Positions 35,625-44,149 of a stretch of 57,484 bases of DNA are shown here, in pieces. This stretch comes from Hyphomicrobiales bacterium. Its GTDB lineage: Bacteria; Pseudomonadota; Alphaproteobacteria; Rhizobiales; Beijerinckiaceae. The stretch lies in NCBI GenBank assembly GCA_019246665.1, contig JAFAQA010000263.1:1-57484 (forward strand), in the 5' to 3' direction. The position numbers were made by a program, and so were the translations under genes. Position 1 is the first letter of the stretch. Each line of letters begins with the position of its first letter. The notes under the pieces are model-generated. The model was not told where the DNA came from. It worked only from the letters and a program-made list of their open reading frames with translations, and did no database searches.

Positions 35625-35671
35625 GGCATCACCTTCGTGATGCCACCGTCTCCCGCCAAAGAGGCGGGAGA
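35625..35671 (+). repeat. Double-hairpin intergenic repeat, copy B
   Basis: GGCATCAC-CTTC-GTGATGCC (35625-35644) is followed by ACCG and TCTCCCGCC-AAAGA-GGCGGGAGA (35649-35671), then AGAAATGAGGCG. Both stems are perfect, and the first differs in sequence from copy A but not in layout, so the structure is what is conserved. Same orientation as copy A, 0.9 kb away, with vapBC between them. Confidence 0.78.
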
Positions 35672-35744
35672 AGAAATGAGGCGCCGGCGCCCCTTCCCCC
35701 GCGCGGCTTGACCTCCCTCGCGCTCTCCTGCGAAATTCCAAGTC

Positions 35745-36725
35745 ATGCCTCAAGCCATGCTCCCCGCCAAAGACGATCTCACCATTTGTTTCGCCCATGT
35801 CGCGTACCAGCTCCAAACCCGCTTCGAGGCGCGCAATACCGGGCTTCGAAGCTTCGAGGTGCGCGGGCCCGACGAGCTTGCCCGCAGGATCGGCGAGGCC
35901 GATGTGCTCGTCGTCTCGGGCATGTGGAAGAACGAGCTTCTCGATAAGGCGACGAAGCTGAAATACATCCAGAGCATCGGCTCGGGCGTTGACCAGTTCG
36001 CGCAGGACAAGCTGCGCGCGCGCGGCGTGCGGCTCGCAAACGCGCAAGGCGTGAATTCGCGAGCGGTCGCCGAGCATGCGATGGCCCTCATGCTCGCCCT
36101 CATGCGCCGCTTGCCCGAGGCGCGCGACAATCAGGGCAAGCATCATTGGCGCGCCATGATCGGCGATCTTTCAAGACGCGAGGATGAGCTTTCCAGCAAG
36201 ACCCTCGTGATCATCGGGCTTGGCACGATCGGCAATAGGCTCGCGAAGCTCGCCAAGGCCTTCGACATGCGCGTCATCGGGTTGCGGCGCGATCCTGCGA
36301 TTGGCCGAGGCCATGCCGATGAGGTGCATGCGATCGGTGTGCTGAAATCTTATCTGCCGCAGGCGGATTTCGTGGCGCTCACCTGCCCTTTGACCAAGGA
36401 GACGCAAGGGCTGATCGATGCGCAAGCGCTTCGCGCGATGAAGCCTTCGGCCTTCCTCGTCAACGTGGCGCGTGGACGATGCGTCGATGAGGGGGCACTC
36501 GTCCAAGCGCTCGTCGAGAAGCGCATCGCAGGCGCCGGTATCGATGTGACGCAAGAGGAGCCGCTCGCGGCCTCGTCTCCTTTGTGGGACATGGCGCATG
36601 TTCTTGTCACGCCGCACACGGCCGGCGAGACGCGCGGGTATGAAGACACCATCCTCGATTATCTTGCCGAGAATCTCGGTCGCCTTTGGCGAGGAGAGAC
36701 GAAGCTCCACAACGAGATCGTTTGA
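35745..36725 (+). CDS. D-2-hydroxyacid dehydrogenase (NAD-dependent)
   Basis: This 326-aa enzyme of the D-isomer-specific 2-hydroxyacid dehydrogenase family has the NAD-binding GLGTIG (158-163), NVARGRCVDE with catalytic Arg243, IDVTQEEPL with Glu272 nearby, and TPHTAGET with His291. It would interconvert a 2-hydroxy acid and a 2-oxo acid. It is the first gene of a plus-strand series that continues with the M28-like protein 74 bp on, the MHS transporter and HyuBA. The ribosome site at the first ATG is weak; the ATG at 35757 is possible. Confidence 0.88.
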   Translation: MPQAMLPAKDDLTICFAHVAYQLQTRFEARNTGLRSFEVRGPDELARRIGEADVLVVSGMWKNELLDKATKLKYIQSIGSGVDQFAQDKLRARGVRLANAQGVNSRAVAEHAMALMLALMRRLPEARDNQGKHHWRAMIGDLSRREDELSSKTLVIIGLGTIGNRLAKLAKAFDMRVIGLRRDPAIGRGHADEVHAIGVLKSYLPQADFVALTCPLTKETQGLIDAQALRAMKPSAFLVNVARGRCVDEGALVQALVEKRIAGAGIDVTQEEPLAASSPLWDMAHVLVTPHTAGETRGYEDTILDYLAENLGRLWRGETKLHNEIV

Positions 36726-36799
36726 TCGATCGGGACGGCGTGGAGCGCACCGGCAACCTCGAGGCGCATGCCGCCGCCATCCCATTGAGGACCATCATC

Positions 36800-38491
36800 A
36801 TGAATGACATCGCGCATGAGACGAGCGCCGCCGTGAGCGGCAAGGAGCTGATGCGCCATTGCGCCGAATTCGCGAAGCGCGTGAAGCTTTCCGGCACGCC
36901 CGAGGAGCTCGAAAGCTTCCGTTATCTCGAGACGTGCCTCGAGCGCTATGGCTATCGCACCGAGCTTCTGTCGCACGACGCCTATATCAGTCTTCCGGGT
37001 GCCGCGCGGGCCGAGGTGGACGGGCGCTCGCTCGCATGCATCACCCATTCCTTCACGCGGCCTTCCCCGTCAGGAGGCCTGAGGGCAGAGCTGCTCGACC
37101 TCGGCGAAGGTGGTGCGGCGGACTTCGCGCGCGCCGATTGCCGTGGAAAGATCGTGCTTGTCGACGGCATCGCAAGCCCGGCGGTCGCGGATTTGGCCCG
37201 GCGTGCCGGCGCGGTGGGGCAGGTCCACGTCTCGCCGCACGAGCATTTGCACGAGATGTGCATCTCGCCGGTTTGGGGGAGCCCCTCGAACGAGACGCTG
37301 GCGCTTCTGCCCTCGACCGTCGCTTGCACCATCTCGAATGTCGATGGCGAGGCCGTTCGCGCCAAGCTCGCACGCGGCGGCACGCTCGAGATGGTGCTGC
37401 ACGCGCAAGTGGACACGGGTTGGCGCAAGACCCCGCTTCTGGTCGCCGAGCTCGACGGACCCGCCGGACGAGATGCGCCTTTCGTGCTTTTCTCGGGCCA
37501 CCACGACACCTGGTATTTCGGCGTGATGGATAATGGCAGCGCGAATGCCACCATGCTCGAGGCGGCGCGGCTTCTTGCCGAGCGGCGCGCCGGATGGCGA
37601 CGCGGATTGCGCATCTGCTTCTGGTCCGGCCATTCGCATGGGCGCTATTCGGGTTCGGCCTGGTATGTCGACCAGAATTTCGACGAGCTCGACCGCCGTT
37701 GCGTCGCTCATGTCAATGTGGATTCGACCGGCGGCATCGGTGCGGATGTGCTCACCGAGAACGGCGTCGTCATCGAGCTCGCCGGCCTCGCCAGGGAGGC
37801 GACGCTTGCCGAGACGGGCCAGCACCACCTCGGCAAGCGGCCCTCTCGCTCGAGCGATCAATCCTTTTGGGGGGTGGGCATCCCCTCGATGTATGGGTCC
37901 ATCAGTCACCAGCCGCCAGGGCCGGTGAAAATGCGAAACCCGCTCGGTTGGTGGTGGCACACGCCACACGACCTCATCGACAAGTTGGACGAGGAATTTT
38001 TGGTGCGCGATACGCGCGTCGTGGTCGCAACGCTCTCGCGCCTTCTCAACGATCCGATCTTGCCGCTCGACCCCGCCGCCCATCTCTTGTCGCTCGTCGA
38101 GGAGCTGAAGACGATTGCCGCGCCTCTCGAGCATGATGTCGGGCTCGAGGGCGTGCTCGAGGTTGCTGAGAGCGTGTTTCGAAAGGCGCAATCAATCAAG
38201 GCGTTGAAAGGGGAGAACGAGCCCGCAATGATCGATCGCTTGAACGCAGCCTTGGTGAGGGTCTCGCGTGCCCTGGTGCCGCTCGACTACACGGAAGGGG
38301 ATCGCTTCAGCCATGACCCGGCCTTGCCGCAGCCGGCCTGGCCGGCATTGCAGAAGCTGCGTGATCTCGCGGCCCAGAAGCCGGGCTCCGACGAGGCGCG
38401 CTTTGTCGCTGTCGGGGCGGCTCGCGCGCGAAACCGCGTGCTCGCAAGCTTGCGCGAAGCTGCGCGAGCACTCGACGAAGCGACGGCATAA
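36800..38491 (+). CDS. M28-family peptidase-like protein with altered metal site
   Basis: This 563-aa protein has a protease-associated-like domain (about 90-210) inserted before an M28 aminopeptidase core. Four of the usual two-zinc residues are present: His234 and Asp236 (GHHDTW), Asp244 (VMDNGSANAT), Asp308 (VNVDSTGG) and His370 (SISHQPP). The Glu-Glu pair that supplies the general base and a zinc ligand is replaced by His278-Ser279 in FWSGHSHGRYSGS. No signal peptide is seen from the ATG at 36800, which GAGG precedes, so it is probably cytoplasmic. It may be an amidohydrolase working with HyuBA rather than a peptidase. Confidence 0.82.
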   Translation: MNDIAHETSAAVSGKELMRHCAEFAKRVKLSGTPEELESFRYLETCLERYGYRTELLSHDAYISLPGAARAEVDGRSLACITHSFTRPSPSGGLRAELLDLGEGGAADFARADCRGKIVLVDGIASPAVADLARRAGAVGQVHVSPHEHLHEMCISPVWGSPSNETLALLPSTVACTISNVDGEAVRAKLARGGTLEMVLHAQVDTGWRKTPLLVAELDGPAGRDAPFVLFSGHHDTWYFGVMDNGSANATMLEAARLLAERRAGWRRGLRICFWSGHSHGRYSGSAWYVDQNFDELDRRCVAHVNVDSTGGIGADVLTENGVVIELAGLAREATLAETGQHHLGKRPSRSSDQSFWGVGIPSMYGSISHQPPGPVKMRNPLGWWWHTPHDLIDKLDEEFLVRDTRVVVATLSRLLNDPILPLDPAAHLLSLVEELKTIAAPLEHDVGLEGVLEVAESVFRKAQSIKALKGENEPAMIDRLNAALVRVSRALVPLDYTEGDRFSHDPALPQPAWPALQKLRDLAAQKPGSDEARFVAVGAARARNRVLASLREAARALDEATA

Positions 38492-38657
38492 GAGCGCAAA
38501 GGGGATCGACAAGCGCGCGACCGCGATGCTTGATGCAAGGTGAGCAGGCGAGGCGAGCAGCCAAAAAGGGTTTCGCTTTCGCTTGAGAAGAGATCGAGCC
38601 CGTGCCGCTTGGTGTGGTGAGGGGCATCAGGGTTGGAAGGACGCAAGGGGCACCATC

Positions 38658-39974
38658 ATGTCGCAAGCTGCCGCCTATCTCGATTCGACGTTCGGCACCG
38701 CGGATATGCAACGGCTTCGTCGTCGCGCGATCGTCTCTTGCGCGGTCGGCAATTTCGTCGAGCTGTTCGATTTCGTGATCTACGGCCTGTTTGCCACGCA
38801 GATCGGCGCCAATTTCTTTCCGAGCGACCAGCCTTTGGTCTCCTTGCTGAGCAGCTTCGCGACTTTCGGTGTGGGCTTCTTCATGCGCCCCGTCGGCGCC
38901 GTCGTGATCGGCGCGCTCGGCGACCTCAAGGGGCGCAAGGTAGCGCTCGTGCTGACGGTCGGATTGATGGCGACCGCGACCGCCGTCACCGGCCTCATCC
39001 CGCCCTACGCGTCGATCGGCATCGCGGCACCGATCCTCCTCGTCCTTTGCCGGCTGGTGCAAGGCTTCTCGACGGGCGGCGAATGGGGAGGGGCCGCGGC
39101 CTTCCTCGTCGAATATGCGCCACCGGGCAAGCGCGGCTTCATCGGCTCGATGCAGCAATTCAGCGTCGGGCTCGGCCTCATCATGGGCACTTTGTCGGCC
39201 TATCTTCTCAATGCCCTTCTCGACAAGGAGGCGATGATCGCCTGGGGATGGCGCGTGCCGTTCATTCTCGGCTTTCTGCTCGCCCCGATCGGCTTCTATC
39301 TGCGTTCCCGGGTCGCCGAATCGCCCGCCTTCGATCGCGTCATGGCGCAGAACAAGGCTGCCTCCTCGCCCGTGCGCGACAGCCTCACCCTCTATTCGCG
39401 CCCGGTTGCCGCGGCCTTCGGGCTGTCGATCGTCGGCACGATCGGCAATTACGTCTTCAACATCTTCCTGCCGAGCTTTGCTTCGGGCCAGCTCGGGATC
39501 GCAGCGAGCACGGCCTACCTCTCGACGACGTTCGCCGCCGTCATCCTCACGGTGCTTACGCCGATGGTGGGCGCGCTTTCCGACAAGCTCGGCCGCAAGC
39601 CTATCCTTTTGACCTCCGCGCTGGGATACGCGGTCGCTTCCTTTCCGCTCTTTCTCCTGCTCACCGGCATGCGCAGCGGTGCCGGCCTCATGCTCGTGCA
39701 AGGCATCTCGGCCGTGCTCCTTGCCATGTATGCCGGGCCGCTTTGCGCGGTGCTGAGCGAGCTCTTCCCGACCAAGGTGCGATTTACGGCGTTGTCGATC
39801 GGCTACAGTCTTGCCGTAGCGCTCTTCGGTGGCTTGGCGCCTTACATTTCCACTTTCCTGATCAAAGAAACGGGCAGCCCAATCTCGCCCGCCGCCTATA
39901 TCGTGTTTGGCGCGCTGATTTCGGCCGCGACGCTCATCGCCATCAAGGATCCGACGAATGCTCCGCTCGATTGA
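38658..39974 (+). CDS. MFS transporter, metabolite:H+ symporter (MHS) type
   Basis: This 438-aa, 12-helix major facilitator has NFVELFDFVIYGLFA in helix 1, FFMRPVGAVVIGALGDLKGRK in the loop 2-3 signature region, and RLVQGFSTGGEWGGAAAFL in helix 4. These are hallmarks of the MHS group (KgtP, ShiA, ProP), which take up organic acids, compatible solutes and aromatic acids. AAGGGG precedes the ATG at 38658. It overlaps hyuB by 17 bp, so it probably imports the substrate of this operon. Confidence 0.9.
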   Translation: MSQAAAYLDSTFGTADMQRLRRRAIVSCAVGNFVELFDFVIYGLFATQIGANFFPSDQPLVSLLSSFATFGVGFFMRPVGAVVIGALGDLKGRKVALVLTVGLMATATAVTGLIPPYASIGIAAPILLVLCRLVQGFSTGGEWGGAAAFLVEYAPPGKRGFIGSMQQFSVGLGLIMGTLSAYLLNALLDKEAMIAWGWRVPFILGFLLAPIGFYLRSRVAESPAFDRVMAQNKAASSPVRDSLTLYSRPVAAAFGLSIVGTIGNYVFNIFLPSFASGQLGIAASTAYLSTTFAAVILTVLTPMVGALSDKLGRKPILLTSALGYAVASFPLFLLLTGMRSGAGLMLVQGISAVLLAMYAGPLCAVLSELFPTKVRFTALSIGYSLAVALFGGLAPYISTFLIKETGSPISPAAYIVFGALISAATLIAIKDPTNAPLD

Positions 39975-41808
39975 GGACGAGGCAAAGCCCGCGGCCGACG
40001 CTTCAAGCAAGAAGCAAGCGGCCGCCGGCGTCTGCGACCCGGTCACGTTGGAGATTTTGCGCGGCGCCATTCGCGCCGTGCAGGCCGAGATGGAAGCGCT
40101 CATCGAGCGCACCGCGATCTCGGCCTTCATCCGCGAGAAGAAGGACTTCTACACCTCGCTTTTCGACGCGGATGGGGTGATGGCGGTCGGCTCCAATATG
40201 CCGGTCTTCGGCGACATGAGCGGCTCGGTGTTCAAGCGCTTCCCGCCCGAAGCCATGCGGCCCGGCGACCTTTACTGGTACAGCGATTGCTATGAGTCGA
40301 CGGGCGCGGTCTCACATTCCAATGATCAGGTGCTCATCGCGCCCGTCTTCCACCAAGGCCGTCGCTGCGCCTTTGTGATGAGCTGGGCGCATTTCGCCGA
40401 TATCGGCGGCATGCGTGCCGGCTCGATCAGCCCCGATGCCACCGACATTTTTCAGGAGGGGATCATCGTTCCCGCCACCAAGCTGATCGATGGCGGCTGC
40501 GTGAATGAGGCGGTGCTCGAAATGTTTCACCGCAATTCCCGCTTCCCCGAGCAGAGCCGCGGCGACATGCGGGCCTTGATGGCGAGTGTCGAGCTCGGCG
40601 TGAAACGGGTCGACGAGATTCTCATCCGCTTCGGCGCCGCGGTGGTGGAGGACGGGTTGCGACAGTTGCTCGAGCGCACACGGCGCCTCGTGCGTGAACG
40701 TCTCGCCGAGACCTTCCCTTACGGCACGCATCGTTTCACCGATGCGATCGATTCGGACGGCCACGGGAACGGCCCTTATCGCATGCGCTTCGCCTTGACG
40801 CGTGAGCGCGGCGCCAAGGGTGAGGATCGCTTCGTCCTCGACGCGAGCGGGAGCGATGATCAATCCCCTGGCCCGGTGAACTTCCTCATGAATCCCGGCG
40901 TGCCCGGCATGGCGCTCGGGCTCTACTATCTCGGCGGCGATCCGGGGCAGGTGTGCAATGCGGGCGGCCCGCAGGCGCTCGATGAGGTGGTCTTGCGCGA
41001 GGGCTCGCTGCTGGCGCCGCGCTTTCCTGCTCCGCTCGGCATGCGCGGCCTCACCATGATGCGCGTGCTCGCCGCGCTAATGGGGCTCGTCAACGTCGCG
41101 AGCGGCAAGGGGCCGGCGGCTCATTCGGCCTACGTCATCACCTTGATGCGTGGCACTTTCACCGACGAGAAGGGCGAGAAGCAGCCGTTCCTGCTTTCCG
41201 ACGGCATCGGCGTCGGTTACGGCGCTCGCCCTTATGCGGACGGCATCGACGCGGTCTATTTCGTTGCTCAGGAAAATTATCCCGTCGAGTTCGTCGAGCT
41301 CGGCTACCCCGTGCGCCTCACCCATTACGGCATCGCGAGGGACAGCGGCGGGCCGGGCCGATACCGTGGCGGTTGCGGCATCGTGCGCGAATACGAGATC
41401 CTCGCTGATGACGCCATTCTCGCCGTGCGCATCGACGGCGTCACGAACCCGCCCTGGGGCATCGCCGGGGGCATGTCGGGTGGTGCGGGGCGTGCTGTCG
41501 TCAATCCGGGCACGGAACGCGAGCGGGCGCTGCGGCCGCTTTCGGACGGAAATCGGCTCACACGCGGCGACACCCTGCGGATCGAGACGGGCGGAGGCGG
41601 CGGCCACGGCCACCCATTCGACCGTCCGGCGGAAGATGTGCTGGAGGATGTGCTCAGCGGCTTCGTCAGCGAGAAGGCTGCCGCGAAGCTCTATGGCGTC
41701 GTGATCGCAGCGGAAAAGGTTGACGCTGCCGCGACGGCGGCGCTCCGGCGCAAGCGCCCGCAGGTGCGTGCCTTCCATCGCAACGAGTATGTCGATGTCC
41801 TCGCCTGA
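39958..41808 (+). CDS. Hydantoinase/oxoprolinase family protein, subunit B (second pair)
   Basis: This 616-aa HyuB homologue has VCDPVTLEILRGAIRAVQAEM as the domain start, PPWGIAGGMSGG and the glycine-rich ETGGGGGHGHPFDRP near the C-terminus. It is 50 residues longer than HyuB at 2203 and quite different in sequence, so it is not a recent duplicate. It starts inside the transporter gene and overlaps hyuA. An acetone/acetophenone carboxylase-like or an imidase activity are both possible. Confidence 0.88.
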   Translation: MLRSIEDEAKPAADASSKKQAAAGVCDPVTLEILRGAIRAVQAEMEALIERTAISAFIREKKDFYTSLFDADGVMAVGSNMPVFGDMSGSVFKRFPPEAMRPGDLYWYSDCYESTGAVSHSNDQVLIAPVFHQGRRCAFVMSWAHFADIGGMRAGSISPDATDIFQEGIIVPATKLIDGGCVNEAVLEMFHRNSRFPEQSRGDMRALMASVELGVKRVDEILIRFGAAVVEDGLRQLLERTRRLVRERLAETFPYGTHRFTDAIDSDGHGNGPYRMRFALTRERGAKGEDRFVLDASGSDDQSPGPVNFLMNPGVPGMALGLYYLGGDPGQVCNAGGPQALDEVVLREGSLLAPRFPAPLGMRGLTMMRVLAALMGLVNVASGKGPAAHSAYVITLMRGTFTDEKGEKQPFLLSDGIGVGYGARPYADGIDAVYFVAQENYPVEFVELGYPVRLTHYGIARDSGGPGRYRGGCGIVREYEILADDAILAVRIDGVTNPPWGIAGGMSGGAGRAVVNPGTERERALRPLSDGNRLTRGDTLRIETGGGGGHGHPFDRPAEDVLEDVLSGFVSEKAAAKLYGVVIAAEKVDAAATAALRRKRPQVRAFHRNEYVDVLA

Positions 41809-43894
41809 TTCGTCCGCGACACTTCCTTCGTCATCCAGGATGTCCTTTCCCGAAGCGGGGCAACGGCCCTCTCCCGACGCTCGAAGCCTTGTCGTCGCCG
41901 TCGATATCGGCGGCACCTTCACGGATGTGACCCTGCAGGACCCGTCGAGCGGCCGCGCATGGCGCGCCAAGACGCCGAGCCTCCCGTCCGATCCTTCGCA
42001 AGCCTTCCTCACGGGCGTGCGGCTTGCGCTCGAGGAGGCCGCATGCCAGCCTCAGGAGGTCGGCCGCGTGCTGCACGGCACGACGGTCGCCACCAACATG
42101 ATCCTGGAGCGCAAAGGTGCGCGCGCCGCGCTCGTCACCACGGCGGGGTTTCGCCATGTGCTCGAGATCGGGCGACAGGACATTCCGCGCCGCGTCAATC
42201 TCTATTCATGGGTGAAGCCGAAGCGACCGGTGCCGGCCTCGCGCATCCTCGAGGTGCGCGAGCGCATCGGCGTGGGCGGCGTGGAGCTCGAAGAGCTCGA
42301 TGAGGCGAGCGTCGCGGCGGCGATCGAGAGCCTGCGGAAGCTCGAGGTCGAGGCGGTCGCGGTGTGCCTCTTGCACGCCTTCGCCAATCCGGCCCATGAG
42401 CAGCGCGTCGCCGAGCTCTTGCGTGCCGCGCTTCCTGATGTCGCCGTCACTGCCTCGACCGACGTCCTTCCGGTGGTGCGCGAATATGAGCGTTCGCTCA
42501 CCACGATCCTCAATGCCTCGGTGATGCCCGGCATTGCGAGCTATGTGGGGCACCTCGAGGAGCGGCTCGCGGACGCGAAAATCACAGCGCCGCTCTTGCT
42601 GATGCAGTCGAATGGCGGTGTCGCGGGTGCCCGCACCATCCGCCGCGCGCCGGCGCTCACCGTGCTTTCGGGCCCTGCCGCCGGCGTGGTCGGAGCGCGC
42701 GATGTCGCGGCCGCTTGCGGGTTTGGCGACATCATCACCGTCGATATTGGCGGGACGAGCGCCGATATTGCGCTCATTAAGGGCGGGGAGATCAGTCTCA
42801 CGCAACATGGGCAGGTCGGCGAATGGCCGCTCTCGCTCCCCATGGTCGACATTGTGACGATCGGGGCGGGAGGCGGCTCAATCGCCAATGTGACAAAAGG
42901 CACGCTCACTGTGGGGCCCCGCAGCGCGGGGGCTCAGCCCGGGCCCGCCTGCTACGGCCGCGGCGGCACCGAGGCGACGGTCACCGACGCCCATGTCGTG
43001 CTCGGCCAATTGCCAGAAAGCCTCCTCGCCGGCCGCATGGCGCTCGAGCGTTCGCTCGCCGAGACGGCGATCCGGAAAGGCGTAGCCGAACCGCTCGGCC
43101 TCACCATCGAAGAGGCCGCGCGCGGCATGCTGGCGATCATCGACAGCAATATGGTCGGCGCGATTCGCGTGGTGTCGGTCGAGCGCGGACATGATCCGCG
43201 CGACTTCACCCTGGTCGCTTTCGGGGGCGCCGGACCGCTGCACGGATGCTCGCTTTCGGCGCTCCTCGGCATCGAGAAAGTGCTCATCCCGCCGGCACCC
43301 GGCGTGCTCTGCGCCGAAGGCCTGCTTGCCGCCGATCTCAAGGCCGAGTTCAGCCGTACTCTGGCGAAATCGGGCAGGATCGACGAGGTGGTGGTCACAA
43401 GGCTCTACGCGGAGCTCGCGGAGGATGCGAAATCGTGGTTCGAGGAGGAGGGCGTCGCTCTCGCTGATCGGCGTGAGCAGCGCGTCGCGCTCTTGCGCTA
43501 TCATGGCCAGGGGAGCGAGCTCGCGGTGTGCTGGGCCGGCGATGCGACGTCGACCGAGGTGCAATTCAGCAAAGCCCATTCGGCTCTCTATGGCTTCACC
43601 CTCGATGCGGCCATCGAGCTCGTTACGCTCAGGATCGAGGCGAGCGGGCGCATGCCGGCTCCGGTGCGCGAAAAGCTCGGTCGCGCGCGCGGCGCGAAAG
43701 CCATCGCGACGCGCCGAGTTCGCTTTGCGGAGGGGTTGCGCGACGTGCCGGTCTTCGATCGGGAGAAATTCGGCGCGGGCGACAGTTTCACCGGGCCCGC
43801 CATCATCACTCAGCTCGACGCAACGACGCTCATCCCGCCGGGTTGGGAGGGTGAAGTGCACGTCTCGGGTTCGCTGTTGTTGGCGCGAGAGTGA
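41795..43894 (+). CDS. Hydantoinase/oxoprolinase family protein, subunit A (second pair)
   Basis: This HyuA homologue of about 699 aa has VVAVDIGGTFTDVTLQDP at the start, HGTTVATNMILERKGA, then VDIGGTSADIALI and IGAGGGSIANV, the ATPase-type loops, and QPGPACYGRGG, a strong family signature. Starts at 41789, 41795 and 41840 are possible; I use 41795, which gives a 14-bp overlap with hyuB. Last gene of the operon; the double-hairpin repeat copy C follows 55 bp on. Confidence 0.88.
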   Translation: MSSPDSSATLPSSSRMSFPEAGQRPSPDARSLVVAVDIGGTFTDVTLQDPSSGRAWRAKTPSLPSDPSQAFLTGVRLALEEAACQPQEVGRVLHGTTVATNMILERKGARAALVTTAGFRHVLEIGRQDIPRRVNLYSWVKPKRPVPASRILEVRERIGVGGVELEELDEASVAAAIESLRKLEVEAVAVCLLHAFANPAHEQRVAELLRAALPDVAVTASTDVLPVVREYERSLTTILNASVMPGIASYVGHLEERLADAKITAPLLLMQSNGGVAGARTIRRAPALTVLSGPAAGVVGARDVAAACGFGDIITVDIGGTSADIALIKGGEISLTQHGQVGEWPLSLPMVDIVTIGAGGGSIANVTKGTLTVGPRSAGAQPGPACYGRGGTEATVTDAHVVLGQLPESLLAGRMALERSLAETAIRKGVAEPLGLTIEEAARGMLAIIDSNMVGAIRVVSVERGHDPRDFTLVAFGGAGPLHGCSLSALLGIEKVLIPPAPGVLCAEGLLAADLKAEFSRTLAKSGRIDEVVVTRLYAELAEDAKSWFEEEGVALADRREQRVALLRYHGQGSELAVCWAGDATSTEVQFSKAHSALYGFTLDAAIELVTLRIEASGRMPAPVREKLGRARGAKAIATRRVRFAEGLRDVPVFDREKFGAGDSFTGPAIITQLDATTLIPPGWEGEVHVSGSLLLARE

Positions 43895-43949
43895 GGACGC
43901 GTTTGAGAAGTCGGGCACTCGCGAGAAGCAAAATCGCTAGCCGCATTTC

Positions 43950-44010
43950 CTCCACCGCTCGTGAGACCTTTGCGAGCGGGAGAGGATGGCCTCACGAAGT
44001 GAGGTCAGGA
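43950..44010 (-). repeat. Double-hairpin intergenic repeat, copy C (inverted)
   Basis: Read on the minus strand: CCTCAC-TTC-GTGAGG (44004-43990), a short spacer, then a TCTCCCGCTCG stem closed with CGAGCGGTGGAG (CGAGCGG at 43973-43979 and CCGCTCG at 43955-43961 on the plus strand), then GAAATG. This repeats the order and the TCTCCCGC / GAAATG words of copy B. It lies just after hyuA and in opposite orientation to copies A and B. The rest of the gap to dgoK (44011-44149) holds an inverted GCACTTA / TAAGTGC pair and no gene. Confidence 0.65.
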
Positions 44011-44149
44011 GCGGGCACTTTCAATTGCGGGGCGAGGGGGAGCCGCGGCGGCGGTCTGGCGCACTTAGTTCAAGGCAAGCGCGCGATTGCCGATCCGTTT
44101 TCAGATAATTAAGTGCACGATCACCTCAACGCGCGAAGGCCCGTGCCAG

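Noticed and set aside
38307-40130. Long minus-strand open frame (607 codons) across the MHS transporter.
   Set aside because: It is antisense to a clear transporter and has the charged, repetitive composition of shadow frames in GC-rich DNA. The 515-codon plus-strand frame at 38633-40180 is rejected for the same reason.
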